The notes beneath the pieces are model-generated. The model was not told the origin of the DNA, made no database searches, and worked only from the letters and a program-made list of their open reading frames with translations. Positions 1 through 7,799 of a DNA stretch of 64,000 bases are shown piece after piece. Location of the stretch: NCBI GenBank assembly GCA_022712895.1, contig JAFLJS010000008.1:62001-126000 (forward strand), read 5' to 3'. A program made the position numbers and the translations under genes. How positions within the stretch are numbered: the stretch's first letter is position 1; each line of letters begins with the position of its first letter. The stretch comes from Desulfocapsa sp. GTDB taxonomy: Bacteria > Desulfobacterota > Desulfobulbia > Desulfobulbales > Desulfocapsaceae.

Positions 1-2
1 AA

Positions 3-140
3 TTCTACCAGTGGCCCGTCAATGCTCTTCCAGCCGGAACAGCCCTCAGCAACTCTAATGTTTTTGTCCGCCTGGTGACATCTTTTGCAAGTAGCGATGA
101 ACACATCTCTGAGTTCTGCGAGATCATCCGCACCTATTAG
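3..140 (+). CDS. C-terminal end of a threonine aldolase-like PLP enzyme (partial)
   Basis: An open frame enters from the left edge and stops at TAG 138-140, giving 45 residues. The stretch VFVRLVTSFASSDEHISEF resembles the C-terminal small domain of low-specificity L-threonine aldolases (beta-eliminating lyase family), where an R-LVTSFA-T motif is followed by a helical tail. The enzyme would cleave L-threonine or allo-threonine to glycine and acetaldehyde in the cytoplasm. The catalytic lysine and PLP-binding region lie outside the window, so the assignment rests on the tail alone. It converges on the DUF1989 gene that ends at 186. Confidence 0.6.
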   Translation, partial: FYQWPVNALPAGTALSNSNVFVRLVTSFASSDEHISEFCEIIRTY

Positions 141-185
141 CAAGGCATACGGGCTATCGTTCAATATCTTTTTGCCGATCAGGAA

Positions 186-803
186 TTACTCTGGCGCGTA
201 GATCTCCACATCAATTGACGTCCATTTAAAATTATTGCATGTACCCGCGGAGCATGATGTAACGGCAACGATCATATCCATTTCTGCCCTGAGCTCGACA
301 TAAGCACCAGCTTTTGATCTTGCCGGTTGTATTGTAATTGTTCCCTGCTCTGAAATATCGATACTCATAAAGAGATTCAAAGGGATGCTAACCAGGGATT
401 CTTCTATTGTAAAATCCTTTAGACTGGTGAGCAAGTTCTCCAGACAATTTGGATGCGCCTCTGTCACCCCATAGCTTTTCTCAAACATTTTCTGACTGCA
501 AGGTGGGTACAACATAATGTGGCCACCCACTTGGTCAGCAATAATCGTAAACATAGGATTACTGCTGTTCGAGTAAAGGATATCCCCTTTCGACAAGAAT
601 AATTTTCCATTGTAATCCGTCGTTTGCCCAGAAGACAAACATTCTTGCCTTTTCTTTTCCGCAAAACAGAACAAATCTGAGACTTGCCCACCTTCCACAT
701 CAATAACCCGGATTACCTGCCCATGTTTTATGGTGAAGGCAGTACCCGATTGAGGTGTAATATGATACTGCCGTATCGGAAGAGGGGGAGGGTTCGTTTT
801 CAT
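186..803 (-). CDS. DUF1989 / urea carboxylase-associated family protein
   Basis: This 205-residue soluble protein fits the DUF1989 family, which is found beside urea carboxylase and urea amidolyase genes. Recognisable stretches are the VIDVEGGQVSDLFCF block near residue 35, a PMFTII segment, the MLYPPCSQKMFE block near residue 100, and a C-terminal SCSAGTCNNF segment carrying conserved-looking cysteines. Family members are thought to be metal-binding cupin-like proteins of nitrogen metabolism, and their reaction is not firmly established. No urea carboxylase gene is visible here. It sits 43 bp downstream of the NrfD-type gene on the same strand, so it could be the last gene of that operon or independent. 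The ATG at 803 is the only reasonable start. Confidence 0.7.
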   Translation of the reverse strand: MKTNPPPLPIRQYHITPQSGTAFTIKHGQVIRVIDVEGGQVSDLFCFAEKKRQECLSSGQTTDYNGKLFLSKGDILYSNSSNPMFTIIADQVGGHIMLYPPCSQKMFEKSYGVTEAHPNCLENLLTSLKDFTIEESLVSIPLNLFMSIDISEQGTITIQPARSKAGAYVELRAEMDMIVAVTSCSAGTCNNFKWTSIDVEIYAPE

Positions 804-846
804 TTATAGGACATCCAAATCTCTGTCACATATCAGGGACCAGCAA

Positions 847-2070
847 TTACGTTGTCGCCTCTCTAAATCTTTGCAAGATCACAAGAGCCGGTTTTATAAC
901 CAGCGTCACTACTAATATCCCTGTCGCAAGCACTCCCACAGTAATTAGTATTTCGTTTAGAGTTGGGGCATAATCAACCACTTCACCCATGGGTGATGGC
1001 ACAAACCCCGGAATGATAAGACCAAAACCTTTTTCAATCCAGATACCGGTGAACAGACTTATGGCTGCCGGCATTAAATATTTTGGATTACATTTTGTCG
1101 GATCAAAGGCAAAAAGCAGGGTTCCGATAATATTGAGACTAATGGCGGTCCAAATCCATGGCACCAGGGCATCATGGCCATCAAGTCCGAAAAACAGGTA
1201 CTGAGCGGAAAGACTGTGATGGGTTGCATTGTAGAATTCTTTGAAAATTTCGGAAAAAAGCATCAAGAGATTGATAATAGCCGAAACCACAATTATCCTT
1301 TTCAATTTAAAAAAGACCCTATTATCAATAAAATAACTAGTTTTTTGTTGAATAGTAATAAGTACCATCATAATTACTGCTGGCCCCGCAGCAAAGGCAG
1401 AGGCCAGAAACCTTGGCCCCAGCAACGGATTATTCCAAAAAGGTCTTGCAGGCAAGCCCTGGTAAAGGAATGCCGTAGTCATATGGATGGAAACAGCCCA
1501 GAAGATAGACAGAAAAACAAAAGGCTTATACTTCCAGCCCGTCGGTTTTTTATTATTGTAATTACAGTACAGGATATACAACGGAACCAGTACGTTCAAA
1601 GCCAGATAGCCATTCAGTACCAGCACATCCCAGGCCAAGATGGATGAAGGCCAGTTAAACAAGCCAATTCCTGGTATCATATGCCATACTTTCAGTGGCC
1701 CGCCCATATCAACGGTGATAAAGATCAGGCACATCACCAGTGCACCAACTGCCACGCCCTCGCCTATGATTACAACTTCATGCAAATCCTTATCCTTTAA
1801 AATATAGGCAGGAATTATCAGCATAACGGCTGCTGCTGCGACACCCACAAAAAAAGTAAAGTTAGAGATATACAATCCCCAGCTCACAATATTACTCATT
1901 CCGGTGGTGATTAATCCATTCTGGTACTGATTGGCATATGCGTATGCACCTGTGCCCATAACAGCCAGCAGAATGACAATATAGATCTTGAATCCTATTC
2001 CTCCGGACAGCGCCCAACGCATACAGTCCGCAATAAAAGCACCAAGGCCTTTTTTGGAGTTGGTAGTCAT
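847..2070 (-). CDS. NrfD/DsrP-type polytopic membrane subunit (quinol oxidoreductase)
   Basis: A 407-residue, very hydrophobic protein with about ten predicted membrane segments, typical in length and pattern of the NrfD/PsrC/DsrP/HybB family. These subunits bind menaquinol in the cytoplasmic membrane and exchange electrons with a periplasmic ferredoxin-like partner; they carry no haem. That partner is encoded immediately upstream (2314-3276), followed by two tetrahaem cytochromes and NapA. The inferred role is to oxidise menaquinol and feed the periplasmic nitrate reductase, replacing NapC or NapGH. The start at 2070 is the first ATG and precedes a short positively charged N-terminus. A palindromic repeat lies in the 243-bp gap upstream. 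Family assignment is strong; the link to nitrate reduction is from context. Confidence 0.88.
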   Translation of the reverse strand: MTTNSKKGLGAFIADCMRWALSGGIGFKIYIVILLAVMGTGAYAYANQYQNGLITTGMSNIVSWGLYISNFTFFVGVAAAAVMLIIPAYILKDKDLHEVVIIGEGVAVGALVMCLIFITVDMGGPLKVWHMIPGIGLFNWPSSILAWDVLVLNGYLALNVLVPLYILYCNYNNKKPTGWKYKPFVFLSIFWAVSIHMTTAFLYQGLPARPFWNNPLLGPRFLASAFAAGPAVIMMVLITIQQKTSYFIDNRVFFKLKRIIVVSAIINLLMLFSEIFKEFYNATHHSLSAQYLFFGLDGHDALVPWIWTAISLNIIGTLLFAFDPTKCNPKYLMPAAISLFTGIWIEKGFGLIIPGFVPSPMGEVVDYAPTLNEILITVGVLATGILVVTLVIKPALVILQRFREATT

Positions 2071-2123
2071 TATAATTTATTCCTTAAAGTTGATGGCATC
2101 GTATTTATGCCCTTTTTTCGGGT

Positions 2124-2278
2124 GAAAAATCTTCATCTGCTTCGTTGTTGTTAATTTTCTATCATTGCGATGTACCCTAGTATACTGTAATGATAGAAAA
2201 TTAACGCGCCTCGCATATGAAGTTTTTCGAAGTCTACGCTTATCTACTTTACCATCTAAGTTTTAGGTTTTTACGAGT
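2124..2278. repeat. Palindromic repeat, copy A
   Basis: An imperfect palindrome between the ferredoxin and NrfD-type genes. It has a conserved left end (AAAAATCTTCATCTGCTTCG from 2125), a private inner stem (TTAATTTTCTATCATT pairing with AATGATAGAAAATTAA), a central TGTACCCTAGTATACT, and a right end CGCGCCTCGCATATGAAG followed by TTTTTC. The motif TTTTTACGAGT at 2268-2278 is also found to the right of copy B. Related copies are at 6931-7080 (same orientation) and 63282-63390 (inverted). Confidence 0.8.
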
Positions 2279-2313
2279 TTATCAAAAACTCTCTTTCCAG
2301 CCAGCTCTGGCTA

Positions 2314-3276
2314 TCAATCCATGAAGTACCAGAATTTTGGATCTGTTCCCAATTCTTCCTTAAACCGAAAGACTTTCTTGTGTTTCAGGACGTAACGGAT
2401 CTCACTATCGGGATCGAGGAGGTTACCAAAAACCCTGGAACCGGTGGGGCAGGCGTCGGCACAGGCGGGTAATTTCCCCTGCCGTGTTCTCTGTACACAA
2501 AAAGTACATTTTTCCATGGCCCCTTTCATGCGTTTACGGTTACCGAGATAGTGCTGTTTTGTATTTATCTCTTCTTTTGGCACTTCAGGCTTGCCCCAGT
2601 TAAAACGGCGCCCCCAGAAGGGGCAGGCTGCCATACAGTAGCGACAGCCGATACACCAGTCATAATCGACAACAACAATGCCATCCGGCTCACGCCAGGT
2701 AGCTTTTGTCGGGCAGGCTCTAATACAGGGGGCGTTTTCACAATGAAAGCACTGGATCCCCATGTAATATTTATTTTCAACGGGTACTTCATGATGATAC
2801 TTACCATCACCACTTGTTGGATCCTGTTGTCCGGAATCCATTTCGAAGATACGGATGTATTGGGTTTTTGAGTTACGATCAAGATTGTTCTCTTGCACAC
2901 AGGCCTCAACACAATCCATATAGCCTTTGCAACGAGAGATGTTAAAGGCGTAGCCAAACAGCACCTTTTCCTGCGGTTCCTGATTGGACATCTGGATGTC
3001 CACCCCATCCTGGAGTTTTGCCAGTTTTTCAAGCCGGACTACTGTTTCATCTTTTTCTTCCGGGGTCATCATGCGGTAGTTTTTCTTAAAATACTCTTCC
3101 CACTTGAGCCCCATCTCTTCCGTTGATTCGCTGGTTCCAACACATCCTCCGGCAACCAGCCCGGCTGATCCAGCCGCCGCCGCAATGGACAGCTTTTTCA
3201 TAAAGGATCTGCGACTAGTCTTCTTTTCTAATATATCGATTGTTTTCATCTGGCCTTCTTTTTTCCTGGAATCCAT
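2314..3276 (-). CDS. Tat-exported 4Fe-4S ferredoxin-like subunit (NrfC/DsrO type)
   Basis: A 320-residue protein with a twin-arginine signal (SRRSFMKK, then a hydrophobic run ending in GGC), so it acts in the periplasm and may be lipid-anchored. It contains the usual multi-cluster cysteine pattern of NrfC/DsrO/PsrB proteins: CFHCENAPCIRACP, CIGCRYCMAACP, CTFCVQR with CADACP, and an N-terminal CKGYMDCVEAC. In the N-terminal motif the normal second cysteine is a tyrosine, leaving three cysteines. It would pass electrons from the NrfD-type subunit to the tetrahaem cytochromes encoded just upstream (9-bp gap). An AGGGG ribosome site supports the start at 3276; an in-frame ATG at 3249 preceded by GAAGG is an alternative. 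Four clusters are inferred, one of them possibly 3Fe-4S. Confidence 0.88.
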   Translation of the reverse strand: MDSRKKEGQMKTIDILEKKTSRRSFMKKLSIAAAAGSAGLVAGGCVGTSESTEEMGLKWEEYFKKNYRMMTPEEKDETVVRLEKLAKLQDGVDIQMSNQEPQEKVLFGYAFNISRCKGYMDCVEACVQENNLDRNSKTQYIRIFEMDSGQQDPTSGDGKYHHEVPVENKYYMGIQCFHCENAPCIRACPTKATWREPDGIVVVDYDWCIGCRYCMAACPFWGRRFNWGKPEVPKEEINTKQHYLGNRKRMKGAMEKCTFCVQRTRQGKLPACADACPTGSRVFGNLLDPDSEIRYVLKHKKVFRFKEELGTDPKFWYFMD

Positions 3277-3284
3277 GGCCGCCC

Positions 3285-3896
3285 CTATTGATCCAATGGC
3301 AGAGAGTAGGTCTCCGGCATTTTGGTTTTAAAGGCAGGGGAATGTGGGCTATGACAACTGGTACAGTTTCGTATCACTCGTTCTCCAGCCCAGTACACAT
3401 CTCGTTTCCCGTGGGCACCGCCCAGCCAATCCCGTTTTTGACGAAAATGACACTGACCGCAAAGCTGGTAGCTATGGTCAAAATCGATCTTTTTCCCTGA
3501 AGAATCGGCGAGGAAATCTCGATTATCTTCATCATGACACTGTATACACGCCAGCCCATCATCCCCTTGACCGTGATTCATCACAATATCTCCGTGGGTG
3601 AAGAGAGCAGCATTTTTGACCAATACTTTTTTATCAGTATGACAGACGCTACAGCGGAATTTGTTGATAAAATCCTTGCGAGCCAGCACTCGAAATTGCC
3701 CGCCCTGCCATTTTTCTTTGCCCCGCACCGTTTTGAGCGGCAGTTGATATGCGCTATCAATTGCCATGGAATCAAATGGTTCATCGGCATCATGGATACG
3801 ATCCATCACCCCACCACCAGAGGCCATGGCGTTAAGACTTGCCACTGGCACAAGAAACAAAAAAAGTAGGCCAGAACGTAAAAATATTTTTTTCAT
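3285..3896 (-). CDS. Periplasmic tetrahaem cytochrome c of the nap operon
   Basis: A 203-residue protein with an N-terminal signal peptide (MKKIFLRSGLLFLFLVPVAS) and four CXXCH haem sites at about residues 82, 117, 146 and 178 (CSVCH, CIQCH, CGQCH, CTSCH). Extra histidines (THG, NHG, DHS, AHG) could serve as sixth ligands. It is likely a soluble or loosely anchored electron carrier between the ferredoxin subunit and NapA or the NapB-like protein. It is not the NapC/NrfH type, because the N-terminal segment reads as a cleavable signal. The ATG at 3896 is chosen over an upstream in-frame codon at 3971, which would overlap the preceding gene and spoil the signal peptide. I cannot place it in a named cytochrome family. 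Confidence 0.85.
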   Translation of the reverse strand: MKKIFLRSGLLFLFLVPVASLNAMASGGGVMDRIHDADEPFDSMAIDSAYQLPLKTVRGKEKWQGGQFRVLARKDFINKFRCSVCHTDKKVLVKNAALFTHGDIVMNHGQGDDGLACIQCHDEDNRDFLADSSGKKIDFDHSYQLCGQCHFRQKRDWLGGAHGKRDVYWAGERVIRNCTSCHSPHSPAFKTKMPETYSLPLDQ

Positions 3897-3913
3897 AACG
3901 GTTCTCGTCCTGA

Positions 3914-4567
3914 TTATTTGTCTCTGGAAAACTCTTTTCTGATCTCTGTTGCTATCATGGGAACATGGCATTGCCTACAATTACCACGTGCCCCATGCTC
4001 TACCCTGATTTCGGCAACAGCTGCATTTCCTGTATGACAGGCAATGCAATCCTCCCGAATCTGTAGACTATGGGGAATTGGCGGGGGCGAACCTCCCATT
4101 TCTGACAAACCAAGTTTAGGCGGGTTTATAGATTGCCACTCCGTTTCCACAAACAGTTTTTCTGTGCGCTGTGGCACATGGCATTGGGCGCAACTCTCAT
4201 ATTCGGGATGCGGGGTAACCGGAGCATAGGCATCCTGATTCGGATCATATCCTCCACGTTCGTGACAGGCGAGGCACTTCAAAGTATCGCCTGAAAACGA
4301 GGTTGGCACATCATGGGGCACCCTTGGTGGTGAGCCAGGATACTGACGCAGCACATAGTATTCGTTCAAGGTACGGGTACCATCTGTGCCAGTCATGGCC
4401 GCAAGAGGTGTATTGTCAAAGCGCTTAAAGATTTTTTCGCCGTCTGAATCGAAACCCTGTGGAATACCAGGTGCTGCATTTGCTGACAGCACCATAAAGG
4501 TTCCGGTTAAGCAGATAGCAGCAAAACCTGTGGCAATTTTGCCAAGTTTTTTATCTGCTTTTGTCAT
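3914..4567 (-). CDS. Tetrahaem NapB-like cytochrome (apparent tandem duplication of the NapB dihaem unit)
   Basis: A 217-residue exported cytochrome with four haem motifs: CLACH (98), CAQCH (126), CIACH (174) and CRQCH (197). The two halves read alike: PPRVPHDV...CLACH...CAQCHVP, then PPPIPHSL...CIACH...CRQCHVP. NapB, the small dihaem subunit of periplasmic nitrate reductase, has this same order, a PP-IPH distal-histidine block, one CXXCH and a C-QCHVPQ site. The gene therefore looks like two NapB units in one chain. Its ATG (4567) overlaps the napA stop by one base (TAATG), a sign of translational coupling and of a direct NapA partner. The longer reading from 4594 adds only residues inside napA. 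The duplication reading is my inference from the motifs. Confidence 0.85.
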   Translation of the reverse strand: MTKADKKLGKIATGFAAICLTGTFMVLSANAAPGIPQGFDSDGEKIFKRFDNTPLAAMTGTDGTRTLNEYYVLRQYPGSPPRVPHDVPTSFSGDTLKCLACHERGGYDPNQDAYAPVTPHPEYESCAQCHVPQRTEKLFVETEWQSINPPKLGLSEMGGSPPPIPHSLQIREDCIACHTGNAAVAEIRVEHGARGNCRQCHVPMIATEIRKEFSRDK

Positions 4568-6885
4568 TATGCTTTCTCCAGTCGAACGGCACATTTTTTA
4601 TAATCGGGCTGCTTGGAAATCGGACAGAACGCATCCAGAGTAACTTCATTGATTTTATAAGATTCATCAAAGAACGGTACAAACACCATACCCCGCGGCG
4701 GAACTCCACGACCATTAATGGAAGCCTTCATGGTAATCTCTCCACGTCTCGAGATTATCTTCACTTTCTCACCATTTGCGACACCCATATCTGCCGCATC
4801 ATCAGGATTCATCTCAACATAGGATTCGGGCATAGCGTTATGAAGCACAGGTATCCGACGGGTCATGGAACCGGTATGCCAATGTTCGATTACACGACCG
4901 GTATTGAGCCAGAAATTATACTCCTGATCGGGAGACTCTGCTGCCGGTTCATAAGGGCGCGCCCAGATCCATGCCTTCCCGTCTTTCTTGCCATAGAAAT
5001 CGAAATCTGTGCCTTTTTTACAGGCCGGATCATACTTGCTGTTAAAGCGCCAGCGTGTTTCCTTGCCGTTGACAAAGGGCCATTGCACGCCGGATCGTTC
5101 TTTAAGGACTTTATAGGGAGCCATATTGTGTTTGGGATTATCATGAAAACGTCTATATTCTTCCCATATTTTTCCAATATACTCATCCTCTCCCCATGGA
5201 AACTGCTTCTCAAAACCAAGTCTTCTGGCAACCTCGATAATCTGCCAGGTGTCGGACATGGTATCACCGGGACCGGGTACAATACGATCAAAATGCTGGG
5301 TACGACGTTCGGAATTACCATACAACCCTTCCTGCTCAACCCACATGCTGGCCGGCAGAATTACATCGGCAACATCAGTTGTTGGTGTTGGATACACATC
5401 AGACACAACAATAAAGCGGCCCTCTTTCAGACAACCGTCTCTGTAGCGTTTCAATTTGGGCATGGTAATCATAGGGTTGGTCACCTGAATCCACATAAAC
5501 CGGATATCACCACGATCAAGAGCACGAAACATCTCAACGGTATGGTAGGTAGGCTTAGGATCGATATTTGACAGTGGCACATCCCAGATTTCAGCAGCCA
5601 TCTTCCGATCTTTTTCCTTCATCACAACGCCATGGGGTAATTTGTGAGTAAGGGTTCCCACCTCACGCACGGTACCACAAGCGCTTGGCTGGCCGGTAAG
5701 CGAAAATGGACTGTTGCCGGGAGTGGAGATCTTGCCCGTGAGCAGATGAATGTTGTAAACCAGATTATTGATCCAGGTGCCCCGGACATGCTGATTCATC
5801 CCCATACACCAAAAAGAAGTAACCTTCTTCGCCGGGTCGCCATAAAGAGATGCCATATACTTGATATCTCTAGCAGATACACCAGAAATTCTTTCTACTT
5901 TTTCAGGGGTATAGTCTTCTAAAAAGGTCTTGTACTCTTCAAAACTGATATCTTCAGGTTTATCTTTGAATTTAAAATGATCTTCAGTACCATAACCAAT
6001 GTTGGTCTTGCCCTTGTGAAAACTGGTGTGTTTATTAACAAAATCCCAATTCACCCAGTCATTACGTATAATCTCATAGCAGATGGCATTGGCGACTGCC
6101 AGATCTGTATTGGGTTTGAAGAGAATTGACTTATCTGCCGCCTGACTGGTGCGGGTGGTACGTGTGGCAAAGTCAATTATGGTCACATTATTTTTACGTT
6201 TGCGACTGGCCAGCATCCGTGAAAAAAGAACCGGATGCATCTCAGCCATATTATTACCCCAGGTAATCATGACATCGGCTTCCTCAATATCTTCATAACA
6301 GCCCATGGGCTCATCAATACCAAAGGAAGTCATGAAACCGGTCACAGCACTGGCCATGCACAAACGGGCATTAGCCTCAACATTGTTGGTACCGAGACAT
6401 CCCTTGAATAACTTTGAAGCAACATACCCGTCAGGAATGGTCCACTGACCGGAACCGTACATGGCAACGGAGTCCTTACCATGTTTTTTTATGGTCTCCT
6501 TCATCTTGGCAGCAATTACGTCCAATGCCTCAGAGATTGGAACCTCAACCATTTTGCCATTCCTACGGATTTGCGCTTTTTTTATCCGATCCTTTCCATA
6601 TAAAGCCTGCACTGAATGAAAACCTTTCACACAGCATAAACCTTTATTTACACTACAATTGGGATCTCCTTTCACTGCAACGGCGCGGTCACCGGACATT
6701 CCGACAAGAACACCACAACCGGTACCACAGAAACGACAAGGCGCTTTATGCCAATTAATTTTTCCAGACGCCCCCTCCTGTTTCTTCCACTCAGCAAAGC
6801 TAATTCCTGGAAAAATTGATCCGGCAGCGGCAAGAGCACTACTGGCAGCGGCAATCTTAATGAATGATCTTCTGGTTGTATTCAT
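4567..6885 (-). CDS. napA: Periplasmic nitrate reductase catalytic subunit NapA
   Basis: A 772-residue molybdopterin oxidoreductase. A Tat signal (NTTRRSFIK) is followed by the 4Fe-4S motif CRFCGTGC (C50, C53, C57) with a further cysteine at C84/C85, and NARLCMAS with C176 as the expected molybdenum ligand. The C-terminal molydopterin-dinucleotide-binding domain starts near YNFWLNTGRVIEHWHTGSMT, a stretch characteristic of NapA/NasA enzymes. It reduces nitrate to nitrite in the periplasm using bis-MGD. The length is near that of the monomeric Desulfovibrio type and shorter than the proteobacterial NapAB type. AAAGGAAAC before the ATG at 6885 fixes the start; an ATG at 6906 lacks a comparable site. 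napD lies upstream, and the NapB-like gene is coupled downstream. Confidence 0.93.
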   Translation of the reverse strand: MNTTRRSFIKIAAASSALAAAGSIFPGISFAEWKKQEGASGKINWHKAPCRFCGTGCGVLVGMSGDRAVAVKGDPNCSVNKGLCCVKGFHSVQALYGKDRIKKAQIRRNGKMVEVPISEALDVIAAKMKETIKKHGKDSVAMYGSGQWTIPDGYVASKLFKGCLGTNNVEANARLCMASAVTGFMTSFGIDEPMGCYEDIEEADVMITWGNNMAEMHPVLFSRMLASRKRKNNVTIIDFATRTTRTSQAADKSILFKPNTDLAVANAICYEIIRNDWVNWDFVNKHTSFHKGKTNIGYGTEDHFKFKDKPEDISFEEYKTFLEDYTPEKVERISGVSARDIKYMASLYGDPAKKVTSFWCMGMNQHVRGTWINNLVYNIHLLTGKISTPGNSPFSLTGQPSACGTVREVGTLTHKLPHGVVMKEKDRKMAAEIWDVPLSNIDPKPTYHTVEMFRALDRGDIRFMWIQVTNPMITMPKLKRYRDGCLKEGRFIVVSDVYPTPTTDVADVILPASMWVEQEGLYGNSERRTQHFDRIVPGPGDTMSDTWQIIEVARRLGFEKQFPWGEDEYIGKIWEEYRRFHDNPKHNMAPYKVLKERSGVQWPFVNGKETRWRFNSKYDPACKKGTDFDFYGKKDGKAWIWARPYEPAAESPDQEYNFWLNTGRVIEHWHTGSMTRRIPVLHNAMPESYVEMNPDDAADMGVANGEKVKIISRRGEITMKASINGRGVPPRGMVFVPFFDESYKINEVTLDAFCPISKQPDYKKCAVRLEKA

Positions 6886-6930
6886 GTTTCCTTTTCTACT
6901 CCCCATTGTATTGTTCAGTTATCTATTGGT

Positions 6931-7080
6931 GATGGATTCGCAAAAACTCTCCATCTTCTTCGTTGCTCCAAAATTGAAACAATTACGCCGTACCTTAGTA
7001 CGCCGAAATCATTTCAATTTTACGCGCCTCGAATATGAAGCTTTTTACAAATCCATCTTCAATTTTGACTTTTTACGAGT
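6931..7080. repeat. Palindromic repeat, copy B
   Basis: An imperfect hairpin of about 150 bp between napD and napA. The outer arms GATGGATTCGCAAAAA (6931) and TTTTTACAAATCCATC (7042-7057) are complementary. Next come the conserved ends CATCTTCTTCGTTGC and CGCGCCTCGAATATGAAG, an inner stem (AAAATTGAAA / TTTCAATTTT), and the central GCCGTACCTTAGTACGCC. It has the same orientation as copy A. TTTTTACGAGT at 7070-7080 marks the right boundary, as in copy A. Confidence 0.82.
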
Positions 7081-7103
7081 CCGTCATTGGTATTAAATCG
7101 AAT

Positions 7104-7334
7104 TTATTCCGCGCTATGCCCAAAGGTCATGCTTAAAGATTGTAAAGACGGCAGGTTTTTCAGTGATTTTTGCAGTGTCTCTTCTGTCTTTTCGTCGGGG
7201 GTATCTGTGACAAGCACGACCACCTCTTCATTATCGGACGGGATGATCTCACAACCCTCCATTGTTGACAGGTCTGTACATAATTGCTCCTTTGCTCCTG
7301 CCTCAGGCAGAACCAGATAACTCAAAATCGGCAT
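7104..7334 (-). CDS. napD: NapD-like chaperone for NapA
   Basis: A 76-residue protein starting MPILSYLVLPEAGAKEQL, with a central VVVLVTDTP strand and a C-terminal SLQSLSMTFGHSAE. NapD proteins are small ferredoxin-fold chaperones that bind the Tat signal of NapA and prevent export before cofactor insertion; size, secondary-structure pattern and position fit. It is the first gene of the nap operon, with napA starting about 220 bp downstream after palindromic repeat B. Sequence similarity in this family is low, so the assignment leans on context. Confidence 0.75.
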   Translation of the reverse strand: MPILSYLVLPEAGAKEQLCTDLSTMEGCEIIPSDNEEVVVLVTDTPDEKTEETLQKSLKNLPSLQSLSMTFGHSAE

Positions 7335-7530
7335 AAGAACTCCATCGAATTTTTTTCTTCTCTCTTTCGCAAAAAAACCTCACAAAAAAAGCCTATCACA
7401 ATTTAGATTACGAATCCAAACTATTTCCCACGTCGTGGTACAATTTGTAACCCACAGAACATTGCAAGATCCGCACCAATATACTTTGATATGCATTTTC
7501 AGATGGTTAAGAAATTTCAGTGAACGCAAG

Positions 7531-7602
7531 TGTTACTGCGTGGTACCGCGCCCAACTCGGCTACGCTACCGATCGGTAACAAGGCTCGAATGAGAATTCG
7601 AG
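7531..7602. other. GC-rich structured island in the napD-ald gap
   Basis: The 465-bp space between napD and ald (7335-7799) holds no convincing gene. Within it is an imperfect cruciform from TGTTAC (7531) to GTAACA (7576-7581), followed by a perfect 7-bp hairpin with a GAGA tetraloop (CTCGAAT/ATTCGAG, 7585-7602). The island is visibly richer in G+C than its AT-rich flanks. Parts (GTAGCCGAGTTGG on the minus strand, ATTCGAGTCTGCCACCCA on the plus strand) recall tRNA arms, but no complete cloverleaf forms. It may be a degraded tRNA, a small RNA or a terminator. Confidence 0.35.
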
Positions 7603-7799
7603 TCTGCCACCCAGAGAAATGTTTATAAAAAATTCGTACTTAGTGCTTAGAATATGAAATGGACAATATCACAATCGCCAGGATAAACTTGGTGGGAAAA
7701 GACCGAGGAACAACAGTACTGATTTGCATCGGCCAGCTACTTCGCTGGCCTACAGCATGCTGCCAATTTAAGAAATTGGTATCGCGTAATTATAGCACT

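Noticed and set aside
1174-1647. 157-residue plus-strand frame opposite the NrfD-type gene
   Set aside because: It is antisense, highly basic, and without a start site or family match.
4561-5571. 336-residue plus-strand open frame opposite napA
   Set aside because: It is antisense to the well-supported napA gene, has no recognisable domain and no ribosome site, and its amino-acid make-up is what a shadow of napA codons gives.
7531-7620. Possible tRNA gene
   Set aside because: D-arm-like and T-arm-like pieces lie on opposite strands and no acceptor stem or anticodon arm could be paired, so it is listed only as a structured island.
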